Shown here one piece after another: positions 18,724-27,534 of a stretch of 64,000 nucleotides of DNA. Below the pieces are notes generated by a model. That model was not told the DNA's origin. It searched no databases and saw only the letters and a list, made by a program, of their open reading frames with translations. The stretch is from Pandoraea aquatica (lineage in GTDB: Bacteria; Pseudomonadota; Gammaproteobacteria; Burkholderiales; Burkholderiaceae), in contig NZ_CABPSN010000011.1 in assembly GCF_902459565.1 (NCBI RefSeq), positions 112,888 to 176,887 on the forward strand, in the 5' to 3' direction. The position numbers were made by a program, and so were the translations under genes. Every line of letters begins with the position of its first letter. Within the stretch, counting starts at the first letter, position 1.

Positions 18724-19527
18724 GTGAGCGACGAGAAACAAATCCCCGAAGGGGGCACCGAAGAGACCTTCATCTCGCATCTGGTTGAGCTGCGCAATCG
18801 CATCATTCGTGCGGGCACGTCCGTGATCGTGGTCTTCCTGTCGCTGGTCTACTGGGCTCCGGATATCTTCCGGCTGCTCGCCCGCCCGCTCACCCAATCG
18901 CTGCCGGCCGACGGCAAGCTGATCGTCACCGATATCACCGGTTCGTTCTTCGTCCCGATGAAGGTCACGTTGATGGTCGCGTTCGTGATTGCGCTACCCA
19001 TCGTGCTGTATCAGGTCTGGGCGTTTATCGCGCCGGGGCTGTATCAGCATGAGAAGAAGCTGGTGATGCCGCTGGTCGTGAGCAGCTACTCGCTGTTCCT
19101 GATCGGCATGGCGTTCGCGTATTTCCTCGTCTTCCCGACGGTGTTCCACTTCATCGCGCACTACAACGCGCCGCTTGGGGCGGAGATGAACACCGATATC
19201 GACAATTACCTGAGCTTCGTGCTGACGATGTTCATGGCGTTCGGGGTGACGTTCGAAGTGCCGGTCGTGGTCGTGGTGCTCGCGCGCATGGGCGTGGTGA
19301 GCATCGCCAAGCTCAAGCAGATTCGTCCGTACGTGGTGGTGGGGGCGTTCGTGCTGGCCGCCGTCGTCACGCCGCCGGACATCCTCTCGCAGCTGCTGCT
19401 GGCTGTGCCGCTCTGTATTCTCTACGAGCTTGGACTGATCGCTGCACGGATCTTCGTCAAACAGGGGCAAGCCCCCAACGGCGAGGACAAAGACAGCGGC
19501 GAAGAGGACGGTAAGGCGACCTCCTGA
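18724..19527 (+). CDS. tatC: TatC, Tat translocase core subunit
   Basis: Six-helix inner-membrane protein that binds the twin-arginine signal. The 267-residue protein carries FISHLVELRNRIIRA at the N-terminus, the family motif FVPMKVTLMVAFVIALPIVLYQ and the conserved loop FIAPGLYQHEKK. The start is the GTG at 18724, since the family motif begins about 16 residues later and no ATG is near. The Rieske protein encoded at 31646, with a twin-arginine signal, is a likely substrate. Confidence 0.94.
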   Translation: MSDEKQIPEGGTEETFISHLVELRNRIIRAGTSVIVVFLSLVYWAPDIFRLLARPLTQSLPADGKLIVTDITGSFFVPMKVTLMVAFVIALPIVLYQVWAFIAPGLYQHEKKLVMPLVVSSYSLFLIGMAFAYFLVFPTVFHFIAHYNAPLGAEMNTDIDNYLSFVLTMFMAFGVTFEVPVVVVVLARMGVVSIAKLKQIRPYVVVGAFVLAAVVTPPDILSQLLLAVPLCILYELGLIAARIFVKQGQAPNGEDKDSGEEDGKATS

Positions 19528-19549
19528 TCGGCACCTGACGGGCAACAGA

Positions 19550-19579
19550 AAAAGCACGGGTTTCGTCCCGTGCTTTTTT
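19550..19579. terminator. Intrinsic terminator after tatC
   Basis: The stem AAAAGCACGGG / CCCGTGCTTTT, with a six-base loop and flanked by A and T tracts, lies 22 bases after tatC. The A tract on the left means it could also stop transcripts from the right. Confidence 0.85.
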
Positions 19580-19687
19580 GTTGGCTAAAGGGGGGGGAGG
19601 CCGGTCGCATGTCATTGAACACTGATGAGCGTGGGCGGTCGTTCGTAGCCCTCGATCATGTCGCTTCGCAGGACAGACGCCCAAACG

Positions 19688-19714
19688 AAAACGGCTGCGC
19701 CGAAGCGCAGCCGT
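19688..19714 (-). terminator. Intrinsic terminator of the htrA transcript
   Basis: Read on the minus strand it is a 10-bp stem ACGGCTGCGC / GCGCAGCCGT closed by a TTCG tetraloop and followed by TTTTCGTTT, about 36 bases after the htrA stop. Confidence 0.85.
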
Positions 19715-19750
19715 TATTCGTTACCCGGGGTGTTTCGTTTGCCCCGTCGA

Positions 19751-20968
19751 TCAGTCAGCGTTGTTATCGTCGCTGCCGTCGTCCTCGTCCTGCACGGCGC
19801 GCTTGGGCGGCGGCGGACGCTTGCCGATGGTCACCGTCAGGTCCAGCTCCTTCTTCTTGCGCGTGACGTGGATCTTGGCCTGCGTGCCCGGCTTGATCTG
19901 GGCGATGACGTTGAGCAACTCGGTCGTGTCGCGAATCGACTCGTCGTTCACTTTCGTCAGGATGTCGCCCGGCTGGACGCCGGCCTTGTCGGCCGGACCG
20001 CCCTGCACGACGCCCGCGATGATGACGCCGGAGTCCTGTTGCAGGCCGAACGACTCGGCGATGTCCGAAGTAATGTCCTGCGGCTCGACACCGACCCAGC
20101 CGCGCGTGACGCCGCCGGTCGTGATGATGCTTTCGAGCACCGAGCGGGCCGTCGACACAGGAATCGCGAAGCCAATGCCCATATTGCCGCCGCTGCGCGA
20201 GTAAATCGCCGTGTTGATGCCCAGCAGATTACCGTTCACGTCGACCAGTGCGCCGCCCGAATTGCCGGGGTTGATGGCGGCATCGGTCTGAATGAAGTTC
20301 TCGAACGTGCTGATGTCGAGGTGGTTACGGCCCAGCGCGCTGATGATGCCCATCGTGACCGTCTGACCGACGCCGAACGGGTTGCCGATGGCGAGCACTA
20401 CGTCGCCCACGCGCACCTGATCCATGCGGCCAAGAGTGATGGCGGGCAGATTGTCGAGCGTGATCTTGAGCACGGCGAGATCGGTCTCGGGATCGCTGCC
20501 GACCAGCTTGGCGCGGGCTTTGCGGCCGTCGGCGAGGGCGACTTCGATCTCGTCGGCGCCGTCCACCACGTGATGATTCGTGAGAATATAGCCTTCGCTG
20601 CTCACGATCACGCCAGAACCGAGGCTCGATACCGGGTCCTGACGCACCGTGCCGCCGCCGTCTCCGAAGAAATAGCGGAACAGCGGATCATCGAGGCGCG
20701 GGTCGCGATTCTGCTTTTGTTCCTTGCTGGAAAAAATGCTGACGACCGCGGGCATGGCCTTTTGTGCGCCATCCGCATAGGAGCCTGTTGCCGGTTTGTC
20801 GGACAGACTCGGCGCGACTTCCTGCAAGGCGATGATCGGATTGGCGAGTTGCTTGCCGAACGAACCCTGGCGTTGCAGCCACTGAGGCTTGAGAGTGGCG
20901 ATGATGAAGAGCAACGCAAGCAGCACGGTGACCGCTTGCGCGAACAGTAGCCAGAAGCGTCTGAGCAT
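19751..20968 (-). CDS. HtrA/DegQ-family trypsin-like serine protease with PDZ domain
   Basis: Periplasmic envelope-stress protease of the DegS/DegQ group. The 405-residue protein starts with a membrane anchor ([18 protein letters not shown], about residues 9-26). The protease domain carries His133 ([11 protein letters not shown]), Asp163 (PETDLAVLK) and Ser237 ([12 protein letters not shown]), all intact. One PDZ domain follows (about residues 290-370, [20 protein letters not shown]). A single PDZ and the anchor favour a DegS/AlgW-like role. I chose the ATG at 20968 (MLRRFWLLF); a longer reading would run into the divergent nif3 gene. Only 18 bases separate the two start codons. Confidence 0.92.
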   Translation of the reverse strand: MLRRFWLLFAQAVTVLLALLFIIATLKPQWLQRQGSFGKQLANPIIALQEVAPSLSDKPATGSYADGAQKAMPAVVSIFSSKEQKQNRDPRLDDPLFRYFFGDGGGTVRQDPVSSLGSGVIVSSEGYILTNHHVVDGADEIEVALADGRKARAKLVGSDPETDLAVLKITLDNLPAITLGRMDQVRVGDVVLAIGNPFGVGQTVTMGIISALGRNHLDISTFENFIQTDAAINPGNSGGALVDVNGNLLGINTAIYSRSGGNMGIGFAIPVSTARSVLESIITTGGVTRGWVGVEPQDITSDIAESFGLQQDSGVIIAGVVQGGPADKAGVQPGDILTKVNDESIRDTTELLNVIAQIKPGTQAKIHVTRKKKELDLTVTIGKRPPPPKRAVQDEDDGSDDNNAD

Positions 20969-20986
20969 GAAGAAGCGAGGCCTTAT

Positions 20987-21736
20987 ATGAATCGTGTTGA
21001 ACTCGAATTGTATCTGAACGATACCCTGCAAACCGCGCAATTTCGCGATTACTGCCCGAACGGCCTACAAGTCGAAGGACGCAGCGAGATAAAGAAAATC
21101 GCCAGCGGTGTGACCGCCAGCCTGGCGTTTCTCGAAGCCGCGCGCGACTGGGGGGCGGATGCCGTGCTCGTCCATCACGGTTATTTCTGGAAGAACGAAG
21201 ATGCCCGCATTACCGGGATGAAGCGCAAGCGTCTCGGGTTGCTGATCGGCAACGACATCAGTCTGTTCGCCTACCACCTGCCGCTCGACGCGCATCCCGA
21301 ACTGGGCAACAACGCCCAACTCGGCAAGTTGCTGGGATTCGCCGACGATGGTGGCCGTTTCGGCCCCGATCAGCTCGGATGGCTCGGCGCGCCCGCGCAA
21401 CCGATGACGCTGGCGGCCCTTGCGGCTCACGTCGAATCGCAATTGGGACGCAAACCTTTGGTGCTGGGCGACCCAAGCCGTCAGGTGCGCCGGGTGGCGT
21501 GGTGTACCGGCGGGGCGCAGGGCTTCTTCGAAGCGGCGATCGCCGCCGGGGCGGACGTATATATCAGCGGTGAGGTGTCAGAACCCACACAGCACCTTGC
21601 GATGGAGTGCGGCGTGGGGTATCTGGCGGCAGGGCATCACGCGACCGAACGTGGCGGTGCCCGCGCGCTCGGCGAGCATGTCGCCGAACGCTTCGGACTT
21701 GAACATCGATTTTTCGATATGCCGAACCCTGTCTAA
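20987..21736 (+). CDS. Nif3/YbgI-family dinuclear metal-binding protein
   Basis: A 249-residue NIF3-like protein. The metal-site motifs are [14 protein letters not shown] (two His), [15 protein letters not shown] (Asp) and the C-terminal [12 protein letters not shown] (His and Glu). The proteins form hexameric toroids with two metal ions; the family has been annotated as GTP cyclohydrolase-type 2, but the physiological role is unsettled. It is divergent from htrA with an 18-base gap and an AGCGAGG ribosome site. In related genomes it sits before mscL/petA; here a sugar operon intervenes. Confidence 0.9.
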   Translation: MNRVELELYLNDTLQTAQFRDYCPNGLQVEGRSEIKKIASGVTASLAFLEAARDWGADAVLVHHGYFWKNEDARITGMKRKRLGLLIGNDISLFAYHLPLDAHPELGNNAQLGKLLGFADDGGRFGPDQLGWLGAPAQPMTLAALAAHVESQLGRKPLVLGDPSRQVRRVAWCTGGAQGFFEAAIAAGADVYISGEVSEPTQHLAMECGVGYLAAGHHATERGGARALGEHVAERFGLEHRFFDMPNPV

Positions 21737-21801
21737 TTGAAGATTGAATTTATTTCAACCAATCATCGGCTGGGTGTACGACCGAAACGAGGGGCGCGCA
21801 C

Positions 21802-23409
21802 TTACGGCGCTCCGGTGTACGGCACCACGCGAACATTGACGATGTGACGGACGTTCGCTTCGAAGTACTTCGGTTCGAAATAGCTTTGTTTGAGCAGGCG
21901 GAGTGTGTTGTTCAAACTCAACGGATAACCGGCGCGTTCAATGATGACCTCGCGGGTCGGCTGCCCTGGTTTGACGTCTGCAAGATGATATGAGGCAGTG
22001 AATCCGGGGCGGATAACGTCATAGGCATACAGTTCGCAGCTCCCGATTGGCAGACGGCTTTGTTCGTGAAATATCCGGCTGAACATACCGGCGTATTCGT
22101 AGAACGACATGCAGCGTCCGCTCCAACTCATATCAGTCGTCGTGTCGCGCATCGAGAACACTTGCCCGCCGCCTGCGCGCAAGTCGGGATTCTGTGCAGC
22201 GTTTAGCATGAAGGCATCTTGCTTGAAGGCATCGCCGATATAAAGAACGTTGTCTCGAATGTTGCTTGCGACGAACAAGCCGCAGAGAAGTGCGAGAACA
22301 GGGGCGACGGGGAGTCGTGTTGCCCTTCGGGCAACGCTGGCAATGGCAACGAACAGCCAGGCCGCGCCTAGCGGAACAAGCAACTGGTGCCGTGTTTCCC
22401 AGCTATTGATGGCGGGCATCTTGCCGACGACAAGGTACGGAAGGACAGCAAGGCCTAACAGCACGACGGCAACCAACAGATTGACCGGAAGAGAAACGAG
22501 CGATGGCGACCCCGTCCCATCCGCGCTTGGCTTGCGCACAGACTTCCATATCCAAACACAAATGCCGACGGTGACGACAATCACGATAGTACTCAGCCAT
22601 TTCTCCGATCCCCCGGCAAGAAGTGCCGCGTTGACGGGATCGATCAGCGTCCCGTGCGTTGCCTGATCGAGACTCGGCAGTGAGAGAAGCGCGTTCTTCA
22701 AGCTAATCGTGTTGTAACCGTCATACAGTCCGTATGGCTTGCCCCATTGCTGCTTTGCCAGGAATACAAGCAACGGCAAAACCAGAAAGCCCAGATTGTT
22801 GATGACGATTGCGCGCCAGCGAACCCAAGTCGCGCGATCATTGATGCCGAGGTACAACAGGTAGATCGGTAGAACGCCGTAAAACACCAACAACGAATTG
22901 ACGAGATAGGTCGACGCAAAGAACAACAGCCACGCGATGACACCATAGATCGTTCTACGCGAATTGATGTACGAGACGAACGCAAAGCAGGCAACGAAAA
23001 ATCCCACATAGGCGATCGCGTAGTGCACCGTCGCAATCAGAATCCGAGCGCCATTCACGGGAAACACCGCGAAGATTATTGTGATGAAGAGGCGCTGGGT
23101 CCGCGAAATCGAGGGTATCTGTGCCAGCGTGCCATAAAGGGCAATTGCGGCAACGAGGTAGCAGGCAAATGTCAGGAGACGGTACGCAAAAACCCCGCCC
23201 TGTTGAAGAAACAGGTGGATATCCGCAAGGAACGGATACCCTAGCTGGCTCATGCTGTTTTTGATCAGGTCGGGCCGAAGATCGAACCAAACCCAGTCGT
23301 CCCAATAAATCCCATGGTTCAGCAGCATTAAACCGTACGCAAGGGCGTACACAACGAACAGAACCGCGATATCCCCCGCGTAACCGGAAACTGCTTTTCT
23401 CATCTTCAT
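21802..23409 (-). CDS. Polytopic membrane glycosyltransferase, GT-C type (GtrX position)
   Basis: A 535-residue protein with about ten membrane segments. Near the N-terminus a first helix is followed by HGIYWDDWVWFDLRPD, an aromatic/acidic periplasmic loop like the catalytic Asp loop of GT-C enzymes. It lies downstream of gtrA and gtrB homologues, the place where serotype-converting systems encode the enzyme that moves the sugar from undecaprenyl phosphate to O-antigen. I infer that role; the sugar is unknown. It is the last gene of the nine-gene operon. The base composition (near 52-55% GC by eye) is lower than in the core genes. Confidence 0.75.
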   Translation of the reverse strand: MKMRKAVSGYAGDIAVLFVVYALAYGLMLLNHGIYWDDWVWFDLRPDLIKNSMSQLGYPFLADIHLFLQQGGVFAYRLLTFACYLVAAIALYGTLAQIPSISRTQRLFITIIFAVFPVNGARILIATVHYAIAYVGFFVACFAFVSYINSRRTIYGVIAWLLFFASTYLVNSLLVFYGVLPIYLLYLGINDRATWVRWRAIVINNLGFLVLPLLVFLAKQQWGKPYGLYDGYNTISLKNALLSLPSLDQATHGTLIDPVNAALLAGGSEKWLSTIVIVVTVGICVWIWKSVRKPSADGTGSPSLVSLPVNLLVAVVLLGLAVLPYLVVGKMPAINSWETRHQLLVPLGAAWLFVAIASVARRATRLPVAPVLALLCGLFVASNIRDNVLYIGDAFKQDAFMLNAAQNPDLRAGGGQVFSMRDTTTDMSWSGRCMSFYEYAGMFSRIFHEQSRLPIGSCELYAYDVIRPGFTASYHLADVKPGQPTREVIIERAGYPLSLNNTLRLLKQSYFEPKYFEANVRHIVNVRVVPYTGAP

Positions 23410-23414
23410 CCAGC

Positions 23415-24344
23415 TCAGAAATTGATTCGTTCGGCTTCCACTACAAGCGGCATTTTTCTGACTTGTGTATGGATCGAGGCGACATACTCACCTAATACGC
23501 CAATGAAGAAACATTGGACGGCACCAAAGAAGAAGATCCCGATAAGAATCGGTGCCATACCAAGCTGGAATTCGTTCCAGAAGAGCAGCTTTGCGATCAG
23601 AAATCCAAACGCGGCAATCAAGCTCAGGATAGCCAGCGCAAATCCGGCCATCGCCATGATTCGAAGCGGCATCTTCGAATGATTCGTAATGCCCAGCATG
23701 CCGATGTCGTACAGCGTGTAGAAATTATTCTTGGTAATTCCTCGTGTCCGACGCGGTTGCCGAAACGGCACCGTCGCAATCGGAAAGCCGATCTCGCAGA
23801 GCAAACCCCGGAAGTACGGGTACGGGTCCTGAATCGAACGCAATATGTCGAGTACCGCACGATCGAACAAACCGGCACCGGTGGCGTTCTGAATCAGCGG
23901 CACTTCAGAAATCCGGGAAATCAGGCGGTAGTAGGCGCGTCTTGCCAGGAACATCAGCTTCGATTCTTCGCTCTCTGGCTTGACTGCGAGGACCGTCTTG
24001 AATCCCTCCTCCCACTTCTTGACGAATTCCGCGATCATTTCCGGCGGATCTTGCAGATCGGAAGCAATTAGGACGCAGGCGTCGCCGTTCGCTTGCAGGA
24101 TCGCGTGATACGGCGATTTGATATGGCCAAAGTTGCGGGCGTTGATAATCACCTTCAGTCGCGGGTCTTCACTCGCAAGCTTGCGCAGCTTGGCAACCGT
24201 TCCGTCAGTCGAACAATTGTCGATGCAAATATGCTCGTAGTCGTAAGGCAACGTCGCCATCACGGCGGCGACGCGCGCGTGCAACTCCTCGATGTTGCCT
24301 TCTTCGTTGTAGCAGGGGGTGACGATGCTAATGAGCTTTGACAT
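23415..24344 (-). CDS. gtrB: GtrB-like polyprenyl-phosphate glycosyltransferase (GT2)
   Basis: A 309-residue family 2 glycosyltransferase with an N-terminal GT-A domain: SIVTPCYNEEGNIEEL, then ASDLQDPPEM with the metal-binding Asp, and YPYFRGLLCEIGFP. Two C-terminal membrane helices follow (about 230-295). This layout matches GtrB/ArnC/DPMS-type enzymes that load a sugar from a nucleotide donor onto undecaprenyl phosphate on the cytoplasmic face. Family members use UDP-glucose or UDP-Ara4FN; here the neighbours make a CDP-sugar, so the donor may be CDP-linked (inference). It overlaps the gtrA-like gene by 17 bases. Confidence 0.88.
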   Translation of the reverse strand: MSKLISIVTPCYNEEGNIEELHARVAAVMATLPYDYEHICIDNCSTDGTVAKLRKLASEDPRLKVIINARNFGHIKSPYHAILQANGDACVLIASDLQDPPEMIAEFVKKWEEGFKTVLAVKPESEESKLMFLARRAYYRLISRISEVPLIQNATGAGLFDRAVLDILRSIQDPYPYFRGLLCEIGFPIATVPFRQPRRTRGITKNNFYTLYDIGMLGITNHSKMPLRIMAMAGFALAILSLIAAFGFLIAKLLFWNEFQLGMAPILIGIFFFGAVQCFFIGVLGEYVASIHTQVRKMPLVVEAERINF

Positions 24345-24717
24345 GATGAAATACGAATCGCTTATTCAAGAGGTAAGCGAGCAGCGCCATCGGCAGTAAC
24401 AGCAGCGCGCCCCCGACTGCCGGCGCAATGCCGGCCAGCGTGAAAAGCCGGATGCCGCTTACGTTCACGGCATAGACAACGCAGTAGCTGAGTACGAACC
24501 TGACGATCAGTCGATTGTCGTGAGAACGAAAGACCAGAATCCCGATGGACTTGAAGTTGAAAAGAACGCCAGCAATCGTAGCGAGCAGCAGAGCAGGGGC
24601 GTAGTGCACCCCCATCCAAAGCAACAGCGCGAAGCAGCCGTATCCGAACACCGTGTTAATGACACCGACGCATAGGAATCTCATCAGCAGCGCGTGTCGT
24701 GCCAAAACGCTCCTCAT
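24328..24717 (-). CDS. gtrA: GtrA-like polyprenyl-phosphate-sugar flippase
   Basis: A 129-residue, four-helix membrane protein of the GtrA/DPMS3 family, with the characteristic FLCVGVINTVFGYGCFALLL start and a basic LLNKRFVFHH end. Family members are proposed to flip undecaprenyl-phosphate-linked sugars to the periplasmic side. It is 1 base from the transketolase gene upstream and overlaps gtrB downstream. Confidence 0.87.
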   Translation of the reverse strand: MRSVLARHALLMRFLCVGVINTVFGYGCFALLLWMGVHYAPALLLATIAGVLFNFKSIGILVFRSHDNRLIVRFVLSYCVVYAVNVSGIRLFTLAGIAPAVGGALLLLPMALLAYLLNKRFVFHHVKAH

Positions 24718-24718
24718 G

Positions 24719-25669
24719 CTACTTGTTCGTGCCTGAAGAAGGTTGGGTCGGAACCGCCGGGTACAGTTTTGCGACCTGCATGCGCAGTGAGTCGATGCCC
24801 AGACCGTGCTGTTCCATCAGATGGGCATAGTTGCCGCAGGTCTCAGAGAATCGATTGTCGATGCCGAATCGCGTGACTCGCGTCACGGACGATTCGCTAA
24901 GTACTTCTGCCACCAACGACCCCAGCCCGCCGCGCGTGGAGTGCTCCTCGAATGTAAATATGCGTTCGAAGGGCGCCGATATCCGGTGGAGCTGTGCGCG
25001 ATTGAACGGTTCAAGATAAGGGGCGCTCCACACCGGAACTCCGCCAATCGCATCGGCTAGCTGCACGGCCCGGCTGACCATCGATCCTGTCGCCACAAAG
25101 GCGAATGGTGCGGCTCCGGGGCGAACTTGAATGAGATCGCCTTTCGGAACATCCGCGGCCATCGGCACCGCGTCATGAATGTCGCCGCAATCCGATTTGC
25201 CGAAGCGCAGATATATCGGCTTACTTGTGTCGAGAAATGCGCTAAAGCAGTACTCGAGCTCGAACTTGTCGGATGGCGACTGGATATCGATATTGGGGAC
25301 CGCTCTCAAGGCGGCGACATCTTCCGTGCTTTGGTGGCTTGTTCCGAGTTGTGCATAGACGACTCCCGCGCCATCGCCGACAAAGCAAACGGGCAAGTTC
25401 GCGTAACAGACGTCCAGCTTGATCTGCTCAAGCACCCGAATGGGGACAAAGGCACTCAACCCATACACGATCGGCCGGAATCCGGCCATGGCGAGACCGG
25501 CTGCGACACCCACCATGTTCTGTTCTGCGACGCCGCAGTTGATGAACTGATCGGGCACCGCACGACGAAATTCATCGAACAGTGCATAGCCGTGGTCGCC
25601 AGTGAGCAACAGAATGCGGGCGTCTTGCCGTGCCGCTTGCGTCAGAAGACGTGAGAAGGCTGCTCTCAT
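24719..25669 (-). CDS. Transketolase-like enzyme, C-terminal (pyrimidine-binding) subunit
   Basis: A 316-residue protein that corresponds to the second half of transketolase, with the Pyr domain and C-terminal domain. Seen are ILLLTGDHGYALFDEFR, the cofactor Glu region INCGVAEQNMVGVAAGLAMAG, and a C-terminal IFTFEEHSTRGGLGSLVAEV. It pairs with the upstream gene, whose stop it overlaps by 4 bases. Split transketolases are used outside the pentose phosphate pathway. The operon context suggests transfer of a two-carbon ketol unit to a nucleotide-activated keto sugar (inference). Confidence 0.88.
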   Translation of the reverse strand: MRAAFSRLLTQAARQDARILLLTGDHGYALFDEFRRAVPDQFINCGVAEQNMVGVAAGLAMAGFRPIVYGLSAFVPIRVLEQIKLDVCYANLPVCFVGDGAGVVYAQLGTSHQSTEDVAALRAVPNIDIQSPSDKFELEYCFSAFLDTSKPIYLRFGKSDCGDIHDAVPMAADVPKGDLIQVRPGAAPFAFVATGSMVSRAVQLADAIGGVPVWSAPYLEPFNRAQLHRISAPFERIFTFEEHSTRGGLGSLVAEVLSESSVTRVTRFGIDNRFSETCGNYAHLMEQHGLGIDSLRMQVAKLYPAVPTQPSSGTNK

Positions 25670-26478
25670 GCGAGTCCAAGCTCCTTCGTGGCTCGTGCGT
25701 AAGTCTCATCATTGAGACGGGTGTAGTGCCAGCTGTTGTCATTCTCCATAAAGCTGACGCCCTTCCCCTTTATGGTTTGCGCGACGATAGCCTTGGGTTT
25801 TTGATTTCTACGTTCGGTGAGCGATCGAATGGCCGCGTCGAGTGCCGCTTCATCATGGCCGTCGATTGTCACTGCGTCGAAGCCGAACGCAGTGAAACGT
25901 TGTTCCAGTTGATCGAGTTTCATGACGGCATTCGTCGCCCCCATTGCCTGAAATCGATTCTCGTCAACAATGACGATGAGGTTATCCAGTCCGAACTGCG
26001 TTGCAAAAAGCATCGCCTCCCACATGCTGCCTTCGTTCATTTCACCGTCGCCCGCGATAACGAAGCACCTCTGGTCACTCCCCTTGCGTTTTGCGCCTAG
26101 CGCCAGTCCCGCTCCGATTGGCAAGCCATGCCCCAACGACCCTGTGGTCGCCTCGATACCGGGCACGTGAATGTCCGCCAGTCCCTTCAAACGCGTTCCG
26201 TCACCGAAATAGCGATCGAGTTCGGCATCATCAAGCCACCCCAAGGCGTTCATGCATGCGTACTGCGCCATCACGCCGTGTCCCTTGCTCAGCACCAGAT
26301 AGTCCCGCTCGGGGTCTTCAGGCGATTGTGAGGGGCCGAAGCGAAGATGCGATCGATAGAGAACCGCCAGCATCTCTACGATTGAAAACGCGCAGCCGAT
26401 ATGGACGGTTGAGCCCGCCTTCGCCATATCGAGAATCGTCTGGCGCAATTGGGCGGCATGGAGTTGCGGTCTGTTCAT
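25666..26478 (-). CDS. Transketolase-like enzyme, N-terminal (TPP-binding) subunit
   Basis: A 270-residue protein equal to the first half of transketolase. The thiamine-diphosphate motif is intact: IAGDGEMNEGSMWEAM followed by LIVIVDENRFQ. Upstream are VLSKGHGVMAQYA and TGSLGHGLPIGAGLALG, which hold the conserved substrate and cofactor histidines. I chose the ATG at 26478 (MNRPQLHAAQLR), which overlaps the preceding SDR stop by 4 bases. A longer reading frame would lie inside the SDR gene. It works with the next gene as a two-subunit enzyme. Confidence 0.88.
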   Translation of the reverse strand: MNRPQLHAAQLRQTILDMAKAGSTVHIGCAFSIVEMLAVLYRSHLRFGPSQSPEDPERDYLVLSKGHGVMAQYACMNALGWLDDAELDRYFGDGTRLKGLADIHVPGIEATTGSLGHGLPIGAGLALGAKRKGSDQRCFVIAGDGEMNEGSMWEAMLFATQFGLDNLIVIVDENRFQAMGATNAVMKLDQLEQRFTAFGFDAVTIDGHDEAALDAAIRSLTERRNQKPKAIVAQTIKGKGVSFMENDNSWHYTRLNDETYARATKELGLA

Positions 26479-27530
26479 GACGGATGACGAGAGATAGCGG
26501 ACTGTCGAATCCACTGGAGTGTGCGGGTAAGACCTTCGTCGAGCGAAACCGTAGTGTGCAGTCCGAGTGTTTCCCGGGCTTTTCGCGTGCACGGCACGTA
26601 GCGTTGCACGGGCCTGCTGCTGTCAGGCACACCCTGTATCGATACACCTGCAATGCCGTCGTCCAGCGACGCAATGCGGTGCGCGAGGTCGCCGATGCTA
26701 ATCGCTTCTTCCGAGCCTACGTTATAGGCTTCTCCGGGAACGCCATCCAGGAGAATTGTCCACAGCCACCATGCCAGGTCGGACGCGTAAAGGTAGCTGC
26801 GCAACGGCGTTCCGTCGCCATTCACGACAATCGGCTTGCCTGTGTTTCGGTCAAGCAGGAAGTTGCCGACCGCAAGATGGCTGGCTAGCGGTATATAGGG
26901 GCCGACAAACGCGAAGCACCTCGCGATTCGGGCGATAGGGTAGTGTTCTTCCGCGCCGGTGACGGACAGCCATTCGGCGGCTCGCTTGCCTTGTGCGTAC
27001 GCCTGACGGCTGTCGAGCCCAAGCGGCGTGCCGGGATAATCTTCTGCAATGCGTGTCAACGAGGCCGGTTGCTGGCCGTAGACGGCACCGGAGCTCACCA
27101 GAAGAACGTTCTGAGCTCCCGCGTCGCGCGCGGCGGCAAGAACACGCAGGGTGCCACTTACCGTGGTGTCGAAAAGCGCGATGGGCGACGAGTGCGCTGC
27201 GACGTCCGTTGCCGCATGAATCACGTGGGAAAACGTGCCCGGTGCTCGGGTAAACGTCCGAACATCGCCGCCCATCATGGTCAGCGCCTTATCTGACGCG
27301 AGATGTGGGTGCGCCAGCGCAAACTCAGTCGGGTTCCGGCTCAGAACCGTGACACTGACGCCAAGTCCGAGACGGCGGTTGCTGTAGAGCAGCGTCTCCA
27401 GGAGCCACTTGCCGACGAAGCCGGTGCCGCCGGTCATGAAGATGCGCGCGCCGCGCAGCGTGGCCATGCGTTCGCTGGCAACGTCCAGGAAGCGCGCGAG
27501 ATCGATCTCCAGGATATTCCCGTGTGACAT
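26475..27530 (-). CDS. NAD(P)-dependent sugar epimerase/dehydratase (extended SDR)
   Basis: A 351-residue extended short-chain dehydrogenase. Visible are the nucleotide loop MTGGTGFVGKWLLETLL, the catalytic Ser/Tyr/Lys set LLVSSGAVYGQ and QAYAQGKRAAEW, and the C-terminal VNGDGTPLRSYLYASDLAWW found in nucleotide-sugar enzymes. Because it sits between rfbH and a split transketolase, the likely substrate is a CDP-4-keto-3,6-dideoxy sugar or its branched product, with the enzyme acting as epimerase or reductase. It starts 4 bases after the rfbH stop. Confidence 0.85.
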   Translation of the reverse strand: MSHGNILEIDLARFLDVASERMATLRGARIFMTGGTGFVGKWLLETLLYSNRRLGLGVSVTVLSRNPTEFALAHPHLASDKALTMMGGDVRTFTRAPGTFSHVIHAATDVAAHSSPIALFDTTVSGTLRVLAAARDAGAQNVLLVSSGAVYGQQPASLTRIAEDYPGTPLGLDSRQAYAQGKRAAEWLSVTGAEEHYPIARIARCFAFVGPYIPLASHLAVGNFLLDRNTGKPIVVNGDGTPLRSYLYASDLAWWLWTILLDGVPGEAYNVGSEEAISIGDLAHRIASLDDGIAGVSIQGVPDSSRPVQRYVPCTRKARETLGLHTTVSLDEGLTRTLQWIRQSAISRHPS

Positions 27531-27534
27531 CGCG

